This document shows, one piece after another, positions 8,242-18,218 of a stretch of DNA of 64,000 bases (within the stretch, counting starts at the first letter, position 1; the number at the start of each line of letters is the position of its first letter). This DNA comes from Campylobacteraceae bacterium (GTDB lineage: Bacteria; Campylobacterota; Campylobacteria; Campylobacterales; Sulfurospirillaceae). The notes beneath the pieces were generated by a model. That model was not told where the DNA came from, searched no databases, and saw only the letters and a list, made by a program, of their open reading frames with translations. Made by a program: the position numbers and the translations under genes. The stretch is from the NCBI GenBank assembly GCA_027050775.1, contig JALUBH010000020.1, positions 1 to 64,000 of the forward strand, read 5' to 3'.

Positions 8242-8547
8242 TTATCCTAAGAAAGGGTTTGCATATAGTGCTATCAAAGCGATAACAAGTGCATAGATAA
8301 CTTGTGCTTCGATCATCGCTAGAGCGATAAACATAGTTGTCATCAATTTTCCACCAAGACCCGGGTTTCTTGCAGTACCTGCTATAGTTGCAGCTGCAGT
8401 ATGTCCCATGCCGATAGCTCCACCAAGAGCAGCAAGACCAAGACCTAGTCCAGCAGCAACAACAGAGTATGCTTGAATCATACTATCGCCTTCTCCTGCA
8501 AATGCGAATCCTGCAAATGCTACCAATAAAAATACAATCTTCTTCAT
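8242..8547 (-). CDS. atpE: F0F1 ATP synthase subunit c
   Basis: A 101-residue hydrophobic protein: a signal-like first segment (MKKIVFLLVAFAGFAFA) followed by the two-helix hairpin of the rotor ring. The first helix is glycine/alanine rich (AAGLGLGLAALGGAIGMGHTAA), followed by the polar loop ARNPGLGGK. The second helix has the proton-carrying carboxylate in ALAMIEAQVIYALVIALIALY (the glutamate of MIEAQ). Family knowledge: this oligomeric ring couples proton (or sodium) flow to ATP synthesis. It stands alone, away from other ATP synthase genes, as in other Campylobacterota. The SD is AGGAG. A -10-like TAGAAT about 100 bases upstream implies a fairly long 5' UTR. Confidence 0.96.
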   Translation of the reverse strand: MKKIVFLLVAFAGFAFAGEGDSMIQAYSVVAAGLGLGLAALGGAIGMGHTAAATIAGTARNPGLGGKLMTTMFIALAMIEAQVIYALVIALIALYANPFLG

Positions 8548-8644
8548 CCATTTTCTCCTTGTTAAAGATACGAAATCTTTAATTTTAATTTTTACAAAGT
8601 CCGTTCGGCTTGCGTATCCCTACTTATCACTTTGCATCGGCGGT

Positions 8645-8650
8645 ATTCTA
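8645..8650 (-). promoter_or_regulatory. Putative -10 box for atpE
   Basis: The minus strand reads GGTTAGAATACCG in the 147-base gap between pnp and atpE. TAGAAT matches a sigma70 -10 hexamer at five of six positions. It would leave a leader of roughly 90-100 bases. Confidence 0.4.
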
Positions 8651-8694
8651 ACCAAACAATCGTTAAAATATGATTAAAAGCACCTTAAATAAAC

Positions 8695-10935
8695 CTATTT
8701 GACCAATCCTAGCTCTATTTTATTTCCATTTTGTTTCAAAATCTTTACCTTGACTTTTTGGTCAACCTCTAAATAATCACTCACTTTTTCAACTCTATGA
8801 TCTGCAATCTTTGATATATGCAAGAGTCCATCTATCTCACCGGGAAGCTCAACAAACGCACCAAAGTCAACTATTCTTCTAACAACCCCATCGACTACCT
8901 CATCTTTAACAAACTCCGGTACAGGCTTTCTTTCATGATGCCCTCCACCTCTTCTGTTGTCTCTTCCACCTCTGCCATCTCTTCCTCTTGAGGGTTTATT
9001 CACAATATCTATTATATGATTTTTCGCCGCTTCTACTTTTTCTTTATTATCACCTGCGATCTTCACTTCACCTTTATCTCTATCAAGGTCAATAGATACT
9101 TCAAATTTTTCTATTATCTCCCTTATAGTCTTTCCTGCTTGACCGATGATGTCAACTATCTTGGACGGATCTATACTGAAAAGCTCAAGTTTCGGTAGAA
9201 TTTTATTATTTATATGTATCTCGTCGGCTGCTTTTTCCATAATATCAAGTATATGTTTTCTACCATCTTTTGCTTGATATAATGCTTCTTGTAAGGTATC
9301 TCTAGATATGCCTCCTAATTTTATATCCATTTGAAGTGCTGTTATACCGTCTTTTGTACCTGCAACTTTAAAATCCATATCACCGTCATGATCTTCCAAT
9401 CCCATGATATCAGTCAAAATCGCATGCTCATTATCTTCAAAAATAACTCCCATCGCGATTCCTGCTACAAGTTTTTTTACTTCAACGCCAGCTGCTTTAA
9501 GAGCGAGAGAACCACCGCAAATAGTCGCTTGTGAAGATGAACCGTTTGATTCTAATATCTCAGAAACGAGTCGTATGGTTTGTAGTCTATCTATATCTAA
9601 AGTTGGCTCCAACGCACGACGGGCAAGATTTCCATGACCTAATTCTCTTCTGCCGGGTGCTTTTATAAAACCCGCCTCACCTACTGAAAATCCGGGGAAA
9701 TTATAGTTAACCATAAAGTTTTCTGTTAAATTCCCTTTTTTTGTGAGTCTTTCATACATTTGTCCATCTTTGTCACCACCTAGCGTAACAGTCACTAAAG
9801 CTTGAGTCTGCCCTCTTGTAAAGAGACAAGAACCATGAGTTCTTGGAAGCAGATTTGTCTCTATAGAAATAGGTCTGACTTCGGTAAGAGATCTGCCGTC
9901 TGCTCTAACCCTCTGTTTTACAATCATCTTTCTGACGATGTCTCTTTTATACTCGTTTATCACATTTTTAACAACATCCTCGTTCCACTCTTCTTCTTTT
10001 GCAATATCATCGTTTAAAACTCTCTTAACTATGTCGTTAAGTTCACTTGCTCTCTCACTTTTTGCCATTTGACTTATAGCATATTTTACATCATTTTTAT
10101 AAAATTCATCTATATAGGCTGATATTCCATCATCCAATAAGTCCTCTTTATACTCTAGGTCTGCATCCTCTTTTTTCAGAGGTGTAAAAACCTCTTCATA
10201 AGCAGTTGTAGCATCTGTTATGGAAGTTTGAGCTCTATCAATAGCTTCTAGGATTTCATCTTCACTAAATTCATTTATACTCTGGATAGGAATTAGATTT
10301 TCACTCATCGTAGGGTCGATCATAGGATCAATTGCGATAGCAGGAATCACTTCTGTTTTCATGGTAGAGATAGATCTCATTTCAATCATCAGCAACTCCT
10401 CTTTTGTACCTGCAACATAGAGGTCCAAACTCGAGTTTTCTAAATCAGAATTGGATGGATTTACCACCAATTCACCATCAATTTTTCCTATTCTTACACC
10501 GCATACTGACTTATTTACAGGGATATCAGATATAAAAAGAGCCGCACTTGCCGCATTTAGAGCAGCAACTTGGAGATCAACTTCAGGATCACAACTAAGT
10601 ACAAAAACTGTCAGCTGTGTAGGATATGCATATCCATCAGGGAAAAGTGGTCTAAGACTTCTATCGATAACTCTTGAAGTAAGTGTTTCAAAGTCACTAG
10701 GTTTTGTTTCTCTCTTTATAAAACCTCCGGGAAATTTTCCAAAAGCATAAGTTTTTTCTATATATTGAACAGTCAATGGTACAAAATTTCCATCTACTTG
10801 ATTGTCATCTCTAGCAACAGTTGCCAAAATCACTGTATCTTTTATCTTTAACATCACAGCACCTGCTGCTTGTCTTGCAACTTTACCTATATCGTATATC
10901 TCTACTTGATTATTTACCTCAACACTATATTCCAT
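8695..10935 (-). CDS. pnp: Polyribonucleotide nucleotidyltransferase (PNPase)
   Basis: A 746-residue phosphorolytic 3'-5' exoribonuclease, slightly longer than the usual 700. It has two RNase PH-like domains ([11 protein letters not shown]; later the catalytic core [11 protein letters not shown] and [19 protein letters not shown]), then a KH domain with its GxxG loop ([12 protein letters not shown]) and a C-terminal S1 domain ([29 protein letters not shown]). The extra length is an Arg/Gly-rich linker between KH and S1 (about residues 640-665). Family knowledge: it degrades mRNA, often with an endonuclease or helicase. It has an AGGAG SD and overlaps the upstream PRTase-like gene by 11 bases, making it the last gene of a purD-to-pnp operon. 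Confidence 0.97.
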   Translation of the reverse strand: MEYSVEVNNQVEIYDIGKVARQAAGAVMLKIKDTVILATVARDDNQVDGNFVPLTVQYIEKTYAFGKFPGGFIKRETKPSDFETLTSRVIDRSLRPLFPDGYAYPTQLTVFVLSCDPEVDLQVAALNAASAALFISDIPVNKSVCGVRIGKIDGELVVNPSNSDLENSSLDLYVAGTKEELLMIEMRSISTMKTEVIPAIAIDPMIDPTMSENLIPIQSINEFSEDEILEAIDRAQTSITDATTAYEEVFTPLKKEDADLEYKEDLLDDGISAYIDEFYKNDVKYAISQMAKSERASELNDIVKRVLNDDIAKEEEWNEDVVKNVINEYKRDIVRKMIVKQRVRADGRSLTEVRPISIETNLLPRTHGSCLFTRGQTQALVTVTLGGDKDGQMYERLTKKGNLTENFMVNYNFPGFSVGEAGFIKAPGRRELGHGNLARRALEPTLDIDRLQTIRLVSEILESNGSSSQATICGGSLALKAAGVEVKKLVAGIAMGVIFEDNEHAILTDIMGLEDHDGDMDFKVAGTKDGITALQMDIKLGGISRDTLQEALYQAKDGRKHILDIMEKAADEIHINNKILPKLELFSIDPSKIVDIIGQAGKTIREIIEKFEVSIDLDRDKGEVKIAGDNKEKVEAAKNHIIDIVNKPSRGRDGRGGRDNRRGGGHHERKPVPEFVKDEVVDGVVRRIVDFGAFVELPGEIDGLLHISKIADHRVEKVSDYLEVDQKVKVKILKQNGNKIELGLVK

Positions 10936-11632
10936 CTTTACTCCTATTTTTCACAAAAGGTAAGTACCTTTTATCGTTATTTAAAACCTCTATTATATCA
11001 TCTTGCGATACTTTTTGCATCTTTTTATAATAAAAATCAACATTTACAAAATTTTCTTTCTTTTTTACACAAAATATCTCATCAGTGATCAACTCTAACG
11101 ATTCATAAACATCTTGAGCCATCACAGGTGTAGCATACATCACTGATTTTACTTCTGTTTTTATCGCATTCTTTACACAAGAAATTATATTAAAACCTGT
11201 TTCGCACCCAAAGTCCACAAATAGAACATTTCTATTTTTTATCGAACCGATTAACTCTCCTTTTCTAAACTTATAAACCATTGGTATGATTTTTTCTTCA
11301 TGCACTCTTCTTGCCTGCCCATAAACATAATCCAAATTGATCTGAAATGAGTTCAACAATGCTTCATCTATCACTATCTCTTCTGCTTCACTAACAATTG
11401 CTATTTCGCATTCACTATTGTTTGGTGCCATTATGGGCTTGTTGAAAAAAATATCATAATCCAAATTTAACCTCAAAGAGATTATACTTGCCAACAAAAC
11501 TGCTCTTTGATCTGCTGCTACTATCAACCAATCATCATCTTGCATCCTTGATTTTGGCAATATATCTAAAAGCTGATTGCTTGCATCTTTTAAATCTTGA
11601 AAATAAGAATTAAAATCTAAATCTTGAGACAT
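10925..11632 (-). CDS. Phosphoribosyltransferase-like protein
   Basis: 235 residues. The central segment [22 protein letters not shown] matches the PRPP-binding loop of type I phosphoribosyltransferases (usual form VDDGIATG), with one acidic residue replaced by Phe. The downstream [40 protein letters not shown] fits the COG1926-type family, which has no firmly assigned substrate. A perfect AGGAGG SD stands before the ATG. It overlaps pnp at one end and the J-domain gene at the other. Family membership is likely; the reaction is unknown. Confidence 0.7.
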   Translation of the reverse strand: MSQDLDFNSYFQDLKDASNQLLDILPKSRMQDDDWLIVAADQRAVLLASIISLRLNLDYDIFFNKPIMAPNNSECEIAIVSEAEEIVIDEALLNSFQINLDYVYGQARRVHEEKIIPMVYKFRKGELIGSIKNRNVLFVDFGCETGFNIISCVKNAIKTEVKSVMYATPVMAQDVYESLELITDEIFCVKKKENFVNVDFYYKKMQKVSQDDIIEVLNNDKRYLPFVKNRSKDGI

Positions 11633-11885
11633 AGTCCTCCTGTGGAAACTGCTTATAAATCTCCTCTTGAGTAAAAGTGAATTTAAAATTATCCATATAA
11701 CTCTTTAAAAGCCTATAGGCATCATTTATCTTCGCCATCTTTTCACTATCACCTCCTAAATCGGGATGATGGGTACTAGCCAAAACTTTATATCTTTGCT
11801 TGAGCTCCTTAATGCTTATCAAAACAGGCAATTCCATAGTAATTAGAGCATCTTTTATAAGAGTAAAACTATCTTCTTTCATCAT
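11610..11885 (-). CDS. Short J-domain (DnaJ-like) protein
   Basis: 91 residues made almost entirely of a J domain: the helices ISIKELKQRYKVLASTHHPDLGGDSEKMAKINDAYRLLKSYM contain the HPD tripeptide (THHPDLGG) that stimulates Hsp70 ATPase. It lacks the glycine-rich, zinc-finger and substrate domains of full DnaJ. A role as a specialised DnaK co-chaperone is inferred. It overlaps lptD (ATGA) upstream and the PRTase-like gene downstream; the same neighbourhood occurs in Helicobacter and Campylobacter. Two adjacent ATGs (11885 and 11882) are possible starts. Confidence 0.85.
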   Translation of the reverse strand: MMKEDSFTLIKDALITMELPVLISIKELKQRYKVLASTHHPDLGGDSEKMAKINDAYRLLKSYMDNFKFTFTQEEIYKQFPQEDYVSRFRF

Positions 11886-13948
11886 ATAACACCATTTGCT
11901 TGCGTCTCTTTTTCAAATGTATAATCGATACTTCCGAGTGGATAGAGATTAAACATAATATATATGCCTTTTTTATTTATGGAGTTATCTGAAGAACTTG
12001 TCAACTGTGGAGTTGTATTTTCGCTATATACTATAGAATAATCCCAACATTTTTTCCTCTTTTTGAAGCCAAATTTCCATGATTTTAGAAAAGAATTTTT
12101 TATATCATAATCAAATGAACTAAATATATTGTAATTTCTATAATATTTTGTACTCACAGAGAGTGTGACAAAATTTGTATCAATTGTCGGTAAATTTTCA
12201 TATGTATGGATTATACTGGCATTAAAAAGATCATTTTCATAATTTAGACTGTTTTGTATCTTTGAAAATTTAGAGTACTGAAATGAATAAAAAAGTGTAT
12301 TTGAGAAGTTTATCTTATCACTAAAATATATCTTTATATTATTTTCCAAATCACCATATTTATATCTGTAATTACTGAAATAATAACGCTCTCTGAGAGT
12401 ATGACTAAGCCTTTTATCTCCTTGAGAATCATAAAAATATTGAGCTAAATCTAATCTTAAACTTTTCACTTCTGTATCTAGCGGAATAAAATCTGCAAAG
12501 TATCCTGTTCTCTTCTCTTTACTCGGCACTACATAATCAAGATTTAGATAGATAGTATGAAAAAAGTTATCATAAGCTTTTGAAAGCTCTGAATAGACTG
12601 AAAATTTATGATAATTTCTATAATATTGTCCATAGCTATCAATGTTTGAATCATTTGAGTAGTCAGCATAAGTCATATATATATTTTCGGAGATAGAAAA
12701 ATGTAAAAAATCATCTAAAAGAGAAAAATAATATGTAAAAGGTGCATTTAACTCATATTGTGTTGCATTTAAACCATCTTTTCTATAGTAATTTTTTGAC
12801 TTTAAATCTACAGAGTATAGCAAGTTATCTAAAAATATTGGATTTGAAAATCTGTGGTATTGCAGTGTTGGCAACTCTTGCAGTGTATCGCTATTTGATA
12901 TTTTTGCTGTGTCAATATAATACTTTGCATATATACCATAGTAGTCTTTATCTTTTTTGAAATAATAATTAAGAGTAGATGTTACAAGTTTACTGTATGT
13001 TTCTGCACTGTTTTTTTTAGTGTTTAGATAGTCAATATCATTTAAATATATAAAGTTTAGGTAGAGTCCATCTTCATAGTTTTTATCAAAAATTTTGCTA
13101 AAAAGTTGGCTTCTATCGTAGTGGAGTTCAAAACCATAATGACTGCCGTTGATAAGGTTGTTTTTCTTTTTATATTTGGCGTATTCGCTAAAAACTCCTG
13201 TTTGGACCTTTAGTTCAGAATATGGTGAATCTGCATATCGCAGTGTAGAATTTATACCCACGCCTCTATCTGTTCTAATTTGCGGATCCAATTCAAAATC
13301 AAAATCAACACTAGGTGCAAAATAAATGGGCTGCATATAATACAGTCCTTCCGAGCTTCCAAAGCCTAATCTTGGTCTTAGAAGTCCTGATCTTCTTGTT
13401 TTATCAGTTGAAAAAGAGAAATAAGGAAGATAAAATATAGGTACATCCCCTGCATAAAAAAGAGCGTTATATATACTTAAAAAATGCTCTTTCTTGTCTA
13501 ATTTGCCGGAACTAAAATCTATCTTCCAATCTGGATCTTGCACATCACAACTAGAAGCTATAGATTTTTTTGTCAAATAATACTTCGGATTAGTTTTTGC
13601 ACTCTGACAGCTAATCCATAAATTTGTTGTATTTTCAAAAAAGAATAACGGGGCAAAAGAACCTATATCACTATTAAGATTTAGAGTAACTCTACCACTT
13701 TTGGAGGAGTACTCCAACCCTTCCAAAACCGTTATATCTCCAAAAAGATTGAGTTCTCCGGTTTTTTGATTATAATCTGCCCTGTCAGCTGTTATTAGGT
13801 ATTTTTGTGAGTATAAAACCACATCGCCCTTAGCATGTATGACATCACCTTTTTTGTTAACTTTTTTTGCTAAAACTTCAACATTTTGAGTCTGTGAAAA
13901 AGCAGAGACTAAAAAAAGTATAAAAAAGAGAAAAAATCTAATATACAT
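11882..13948 (-). CDS. lptD: LPS-assembly outer-membrane protein LptD
   Basis: 688 residues with a signal peptide (MYIRFFLFFILFLVSAFS). The N-terminal OstA/LptA-like jelly roll (VEVLAKKVNKKGDVIHAKGDVVLYSQKYLITADRADYNQKTGELNLFGDI) is followed by the conserved start of the LptD barrel (FYLPYFSFSTDKTRRSGLLRPRLGFGSSEGLYYMQPIYFA) and a long series of aromatic beta-strands. Family knowledge: with LptE it places lipopolysaccharide in the outer leaflet. The length is at the short end, as in other Campylobacterota. Start and stop overlap the RDD and J-domain genes. Confidence 0.95.
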   Translation of the reverse strand: MYIRFFLFFILFLVSAFSQTQNVEVLAKKVNKKGDVIHAKGDVVLYSQKYLITADRADYNQKTGELNLFGDITVLEGLEYSSKSGRVTLNLNSDIGSFAPLFFFENTTNLWISCQSAKTNPKYYLTKKSIASSCDVQDPDWKIDFSSGKLDKKEHFLSIYNALFYAGDVPIFYLPYFSFSTDKTRRSGLLRPRLGFGSSEGLYYMQPIYFAPSVDFDFELDPQIRTDRGVGINSTLRYADSPYSELKVQTGVFSEYAKYKKKNNLINGSHYGFELHYDRSQLFSKIFDKNYEDGLYLNFIYLNDIDYLNTKKNSAETYSKLVTSTLNYYFKKDKDYYGIYAKYYIDTAKISNSDTLQELPTLQYHRFSNPIFLDNLLYSVDLKSKNYYRKDGLNATQYELNAPFTYYFSLLDDFLHFSISENIYMTYADYSNDSNIDSYGQYYRNYHKFSVYSELSKAYDNFFHTIYLNLDYVVPSKEKRTGYFADFIPLDTEVKSLRLDLAQYFYDSQGDKRLSHTLRERYYFSNYRYKYGDLENNIKIYFSDKINFSNTLFYSFQYSKFSKIQNSLNYENDLFNASIIHTYENLPTIDTNFVTLSVSTKYYRNYNIFSSFDYDIKNSFLKSWKFGFKKRKKCWDYSIVYSENTTPQLTSSSDNSINKKGIYIMFNLYPLGSIDYTFEKETQANGVI

Positions 13949-14393
13949 TCACAACCAATGTTTTTGCTACCTTATCATGCCAAGTCTCCTTTTTGGGATT
14001 CGTAAGAGCCCACAAAAAACCGATATAGAAAAAAGTCTCACTTATGATTCTCACTATAGCACGATTTAGAGCATATATCATAGCAGGATTTTCCAGATCT
14101 ATGGTGGAAATAACCCGTATTTTCATTAGCATTTTTCCAGGTGTTGCGCCATAATACCAAACAAAAAAAGTCTGATATATAATTTTCAATAAAATCACAT
14201 AAGAGAATAGAGAATTCAAAAGATTTAGAGTCTGCTCGTATGAGGCGTCTTGAGGAATTTTTCCAAAAAATATAATCATAAACAAAACTGAAATCAAAAT
14301 CTCATCAATACTATATGCCCAAACCCTTCGCTTTATAGTCGCAAGCGTAATCTCTTCTTGTTCAAACCTTTCTATTATCTGTTCATCTGTCAT
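13938..14393 (-). CDS. RDD-family membrane protein
   Basis: 151 residues. The RDD pattern is recognisable: RRVWAYSIDEILISVLFMIIFF (Arg plus the acidic DE pair in helix 1), a second helix LFSYVILLKIIYQTFFVWYYGATPGKMLMKIRVI with the typical GATPGKMLMKIRV motif, and a last helix. Family knowledge: RDD proteins are small inner-membrane proteins of mostly unknown transport function. It lies between purD and lptD with overlaps on both sides, so it is co-translated with envelope and purine genes. Confidence 0.88.
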   Translation of the reverse strand: MTDEQIIERFEQEEITLATIKRRVWAYSIDEILISVLFMIIFFGKIPQDASYEQTLNLLNSLFSYVILLKIIYQTFFVWYYGATPGKMLMKIRVISTIDLENPAMIYALNRAIVRIISETFFYIGFLWALTNPKKETWHDKVAKTLVVNVY

Positions 14394-15657
14394 TTTTTAA
14401 CGCCTGATATGCAATGTCATGTCTAAATTGTTTACCTGCAAAATGAATTTGTCCGCAGAGCATATATGCTCTGTCTCTAGCCTCTTTTATGCTATCTCCT
14501 AAGCCAATACAAAGTAGAACTCTACCGCCAGTTGCATAAAGTTTTCCATCCTCTTGTACTACGCCGGCATAAGAGATATGAGTCTCTTCTAGCTCTACAT
14601 GTATGGACTTGTCTATTATTATTTCTGATGGTGTTGAGCTTTTGTATGGATAATTTTGGCTTGCTACAACCACCGCAACTGCAAATTTGTCGTAAAACTC
14701 CAAATTTAAATTTTTCAAATCTTTACTTGCTGCTTTAAAAAAAAGCTGACTAGCAGGAGTCTTTAAAAGTGGCATTAGAACCTCACACTCAGGATCTCCA
14801 AACCTAACATTGTATTCGAGCACAACAGGTTCACCATCCATGACCATCAATCCAATAAAAAGTACACCCTCGAATGGTGTTCCCTCTTTTTGCATCCCTA
14901 AAAGTGTAGGTTCAATAACTCTTTTTTCTATCTTTTTATATAACTCTTTATCTATCAAAGGAGTCGGTGCATAAGCACCCATACCACCTGTATTTGGTCC
15001 TTTATCACCATCTAAAAGTCTTTTATGGTCTTGAGCGGCTGGAAGTATTTTATAGTCTTTTCCATCGCAAATAGCAAAAACAGACAGTTCATATCCATCT
15101 AAAAACTCTTCTATGATAATAGAACGGCCCGCATCCCCAAAGCTATCTCCACTAAGCATATCTTTGGCGGCGTTTTTCGCAGCTTCGGCACTTTGTGCAA
15201 TTATCACACCTTTGCCTCCACATAAGCCATCTGCTTTTACCACCATAGGCTCTTTTAGAGTATCTATAAATCTCGCTGCTTTTTCAAAATCATCAGTTTG
15301 TATATATGAAGCTGTTGGAATATTGTATCTTTTTAAGAAATTTTTCATATAGATTTTTGAGCCTTCCAATTTGGATGCCTCTTTTGAAGAACCAAAGATT
15401 AAGAGTCCTCTTTTTTTAAAGATATCCACGATTCCATCCACAAGTGGAGCTTCAGGTCCGACTATGGTCAAATCTATCTTTTTTTCTTCAACAAAATCAG
15501 CTAATTTTTCAAAATCACTTATATCAATATTTTTAGCAAATTTGTTTGTTGCACCATTTCCCGGAGCCATATAGACATTTTGTACATCTTTGTCTTTATC
15601 TAATGCAAGAGCTATGGAGTACTCTCTGCCACCACTACCAACTATCAAAATATCCAT
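14383..15657 (-). CDS. purD: Phosphoribosylamine-glycine ligase
   Basis: A 424-residue ATP-grasp enzyme that joins glycine to phosphoribosylamine in purine synthesis. Landmarks are the N-terminal MDILIVGSGGREYSIALAL, the ATP-grasp segment VVKADGLCGGKGVIIA, HKRLLDGDKGPNTGGMGAYAPTPL and EYNVRFGDPECEVLMPLL. It has an AGGAG SD. A strong intrinsic terminator and a structured RNA gene lie immediately upstream, so purD expression may depend on read-through (see the ncRNA and terminator entries). Confidence 0.97.
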   Translation of the reverse strand: MDILIVGSGGREYSIALALDKDKDVQNVYMAPGNGATNKFAKNIDISDFEKLADFVEEKKIDLTIVGPEAPLVDGIVDIFKKRGLLIFGSSKEASKLEGSKIYMKNFLKRYNIPTASYIQTDDFEKAARFIDTLKEPMVVKADGLCGGKGVIIAQSAEAAKNAAKDMLSGDSFGDAGRSIIIEEFLDGYELSVFAICDGKDYKILPAAQDHKRLLDGDKGPNTGGMGAYAPTPLIDKELYKKIEKRVIEPTLLGMQKEGTPFEGVLFIGLMVMDGEPVVLEYNVRFGDPECEVLMPLLKTPASQLFFKAASKDLKNLNLEFYDKFAVAVVVASQNYPYKSSTPSEIIIDKSIHVELEETHISYAGVVQEDGKLYATGGRVLLCIGLGDSIKEARDRAYMLCGQIHFAGKQFRHDIAYQALKNDR

Positions 15658-15670
15658 TGAGAATTCTCCT

Positions 15671-15706
15671 AAAAAAATAGCAGCACATGCAAAAGCATGT
15701 ACTGCT
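15671..15706 (-). terminator. Intrinsic terminator upstream of purD
   Basis: On the minus strand a 12-bp stem (AGCAGTACATGC / GCATGTGCTGCT, one G-U pair) with a UUUU loop is followed by AUUUUUUU. This is the strongest rho-independent terminator I see in the window. It ends the putative structured RNA and lies immediately before the purD SD. Confidence 0.85.
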
Positions 15707-15898
15707 AACCCAAGTGGGCGTTCGTTTATTCTTTGGCCCTAATCAAGCCAACGATGCAGAGCTAATTTTGTCTTTAGGCTGCGGATTCTAATCTCGCAAA
15801 AGACTCAAACAAAAACACAGACACACCGACAAAATACTCGTTCCACAAATAACAATATGTTGGACCCTCATAAAACGCTATCGCTTCACTCAGATACA
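15671..15898 (-). ncRNA. ssrS: Structured RNA upstream of purD, candidate 6S RNA
   Basis: This stretch of about 285 bases between hemD and purD has no credible ORF. It has its own -10 box (TATAAT, 15904-15909) and ends at a strong terminator, giving an RNA of about 190-230 nt. Hand folding gives a rod. An outer CGTTT/AAACG helix and CCAAC/GTTGG flank an unpaired 5'-side region, then CGGTGT/GCATCG, GTCTTT/AAAGAC, and a terminal TGCG...CGCA hairpin. A long rod with an internal bubble is the 6S RNA shape, and I recall 6S RNA being placed upstream of purD in Helicobacter and Campylobacter. The alternative is a cis-acting purD leader. The exact ends are uncertain. Confidence 0.55.
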
Positions 15899-15903
15899 GT
15901 GTA

Positions 15904-15909
15904 ATTATA
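15904..15909 (-). promoter_or_regulatory. -10 box of the purD-upstream RNA
   Basis: On the minus strand GCTTTATAATTACACTG contains a perfect TATAAT. It sits between the hemD stop and the structured RNA and places the RNA 5' end near 15898. Confidence 0.6.
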
Positions 15910-15943
15910 AAGCAATTTTGCTTAAGATAATATTGAATGATTG

Positions 15944-16579
15944 CTATATGTAGCTTTTTGCCAACTCAATACAGCTCAAAATTGTCTGTTTTTCAGACAG
16001 AGAGTTTTTGACATAACTAGGAAGCGAACTTGCCGTAACTTTGCCTATTGAAATTGCTCTGTATGTATCATTCCATTTGAAATTTTTAAAAAAACATTTA
16101 ACTGTTGAAGGAGATGTAAAGATGACAATAGAATCATCTCTAGGCTCTTTTCCTTTTTCGTAAGCTCTACATGTAGTCTCGTACACAATCTCCTCATGCA
16201 GATCAATCTGTGCTGTTTTTAGTATGTGATTTAGCTTTGAAGTTACTTTTTTTGCTCTTAAAAAAAGAACTTTTTTATTTTGAAGTATCTCTTTTATCTC
16301 TTGTGCAAAAGAATCTCCATAGGAGTTCTTAGCAGTATAAGCAAGATTTGAACTATATTTTTTAATCTCTTTTGAAGTTCCTTGACCGATTGAGTATATC
16401 TCTTTTTCTCTCCATGCTTTGTCTATTTTCTCTATAGCTTTTACTCCATTTTTTGATGTAAATATTAAAACATCATAGAGATTCAGATCAATCTCTCTTT
16501 TAAAAAAATTGATCTGAATCATAGGTAAATTTACTATATCTTCATATTTATCATCATTTAGAAGATATATCTTATTCAA
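15944..16579 (-). CDS. hemD: Uroporphyrinogen-III synthase
   Basis: 211 residues. The fold has two similar halves. The first contains VLIFTSKNGVKAI and SIGQGTSKEIKKY, with SYGDSFAQEIKEILQNKKVLFLRAK. The second contains EIVYETTCRA, SIVIFTSPSTVKCFF and AISIGKVTASSL, typical HemD elements (TSxxxV and IGxxTA). Family knowledge: it closes hydroxymethylbilane to uroporphyrinogen III in haem and sirohaem synthesis. It starts 3 bases after the guaA stop, so it is co-transcribed with guaA. Confidence 0.88.
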   Translation of the reverse strand: MNKIYLLNDDKYEDIVNLPMIQINFFKREIDLNLYDVLIFTSKNGVKAIEKIDKAWREKEIYSIGQGTSKEIKKYSSNLAYTAKNSYGDSFAQEIKEILQNKKVLFLRAKKVTSKLNHILKTAQIDLHEEIVYETTCRAYEKGKEPRDDSIVIFTSPSTVKCFFKNFKWNDTYRAISIGKVTASSLPSYVKNSLSEKQTILSCIELAKSYI

Positions 16580-16582
16580 ATT

Positions 16583-18133
16583 TTATTCCCACTCTATAGT
16601 TGAAGGAGGTTTAGAACTTATATCATACACCACCCTGTTTATCCCCTCTACTTCATTTATAATTCTACTACTCATTCTCTCTAATAACTCGTGTGGAAGA
16701 TGTGCAAAAGTTGCTGTCATTCCATCAACACTCTCTACAATTCTAACACAAATTGTATTGTCGTAAGTTCTATTATCGCCCATAACTCCTACACTTTTTA
16801 CATTTAGCAATACCGTAAAAGCCTGCCAAGTCTTATCATAATAACCGCTTGATCTAAGCTCTTGCAGCATTATCACATCTGCACTCCTAAGTATCTTCAA
16901 ATCTTCACTCTTTACATCACCCATAATCCTTATAGCAAGTCCCGGTCCTGGAAACGGATGCCTAGCTATCATCTCTTTTGGAATACCCAATTCAAGCCCG
17001 AGTGCTCTTACCTCATCTTTGAAAAGCTCCCTCAAAGGCTCTATTAGTTTAAACTTCATCCAATCAGGAAGACCCCCTACATTGTGGTGAGATTTGATGG
17101 TTTTGCTTGGTCCCTTCACGGAAACAGACTCTATAACATCCGGGTATAAAGTCCCTTGTGCCAAGTATTTTATATTGTCATGCTTTCTCGCCTCAGCGGC
17201 AAAAAGTTCTATAAAAGTGTGCCCTATAATCTTTCTCTTCTCTTCAGGGTCAACCACCCCTTTTAGTCGTGTAAGATAAGTTTCGCTAGCATCTATCGTT
17301 ATGAGTGGAATTTTCAGCTTGGTTTTGAACATATTTTCTACATCTTCTCGTTCATTTGCCCTTAAAAGTCCCGTATCTACAAATATAGCTATCAGTTTAT
17401 CTCCTATAGCTTCGTTCAATAGTGCTGCTACAACGGAGCTGTCGACTCCTCCACTAACCGCACATAAAACTTTTCCATCTTTTACGGTTGAGCGGATTTT
17501 TTCCATCTGTTCTTTTGCAAATGAGCCCATATTCCAAGTTGTTTCACATCCACAAATATATTTAGCAAAGTTTTTAAGTATCTCTCCGCCATAAACAGAA
17601 TGGGAAACTTCAGGGTGAAATTGTAGGGCATACATCTTTTTTTCTTCATTTGCTATAGCGGCATAAGGTGAGTTATCGGAGTGTGCAATTTTTACAAATC
17701 CATTTGGTAGGGTTTCAGCCTTATCTGCATGTGACATCCAAACTATTTGATTGTCTTGAGTGTTCTTAAATATAGGACTAATCAAGCCATTTAACTTATC
17801 AAACTCTATATTTGCCTTTCCATACTCATGGTGCAAAGCAGGAACAATCTCACCTCCAAAATAATCAATCAAAAGTTGCATTCCATAGCATATACTTAAA
17901 ATAGGTAAGCCTAATTCAAAAATCCCCTCATCTGTCCTATACGCATCTTCATCATAAATAGAGGCTGGTCCGCCTGACAGTATTATGCCTTGTGGATTTT
18001 TCTTTTTTATATTTTCAATTGGTTCATTATAAGGCAAAATTTCACAATATACTTTCTCTTCTCGCATCCTTCTAGCTATAAGTTGTGTATATTGTGAGCC
18101 AAAATCCAACACTACAATTGGGACATGTTTCAT
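16583..18133 (-). CDS. guaA: GMP synthase (glutamine-hydrolysing)
   Basis: 516 residues. The class I glutamine amidotransferase domain comes first (nucleophile in [10 protein letters not shown]; His/Glu in [11 protein letters not shown]). Next is the PP-loop ATP pyrophosphatase domain ([14 protein letters not shown]) and the dimerisation domain ending IEWE. It converts XMP to GMP. The ATG overlaps the stop of a small leader ORF (ATGA, 18130-18133). That leader is itself preceded by a near-identical copy, and the same leader stands before leuA. This suggests translational coupling or leader-dependent control of GMP synthesis. Confidence 0.97.
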   Translation of the reverse strand: MKHVPIVVLDFGSQYTQLIARRMREEKVYCEILPYNEPIENIKKKNPQGIILSGGPASIYDEDAYRTDEGIFELGLPILSICYGMQLLIDYFGGEIVPALHHEYGKANIEFDKLNGLISPIFKNTQDNQIVWMSHADKAETLPNGFVKIAHSDNSPYAAIANEEKKMYALQFHPEVSHSVYGGEILKNFAKYICGCETTWNMGSFAKEQMEKIRSTVKDGKVLCAVSGGVDSSVVAALLNEAIGDKLIAIFVDTGLLRANEREDVENMFKTKLKIPLITIDASETYLTRLKGVVDPEEKRKIIGHTFIELFAAEARKHDNIKYLAQGTLYPDVIESVSVKGPSKTIKSHHNVGGLPDWMKFKLIEPLRELFKDEVRALGLELGIPKEMIARHPFPGPGLAIRIMGDVKSEDLKILRSADVIMLQELRSSGYYDKTWQAFTVLLNVKSVGVMGDNRTYDNTICVRIVESVDGMTATFAHLPHELLERMSSRIINEVEGINRVVYDISSKPPSTIEWE

Positions 18134-18216
18134 TTTATTGTCCCCTTTTTATGGAAGTGAATTCCAAAAAAATTCCTCGCGACTGAAGCACGAGCTGACG
18201 CTCTGTATAATTTCAT
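18130..18216 (-). CDS. Repeated leader ORF, copy 2, coupled to guaA (28 aa)
   Basis: A 28-residue ORF with the sequence [16 protein letters not shown], then FGIHFHKK, then GTIK. It starts at 18216, after AAGGAG, and its TGA overlaps the guaA ATG. The codons for KKGTIK double as the guaA ribosome-binding region (AAAAAGGGGACA). It is almost base-identical to the copy just upstream (period 83 bases) and to a copy before leuA. The peptide is strongly basic with a hydrophobic/His tail. I do not recognise the family. It may be a true leader peptide or a dispersed DNA repeat that happens to be open. Homogeneity at the DNA level means coding selection cannot be judged from these copies. Confidence 0.55.
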   Translation of the reverse strand: MKLYRASARASVARNFFGIHFHKKGTIK

Positions 18217-18218
18217 TT

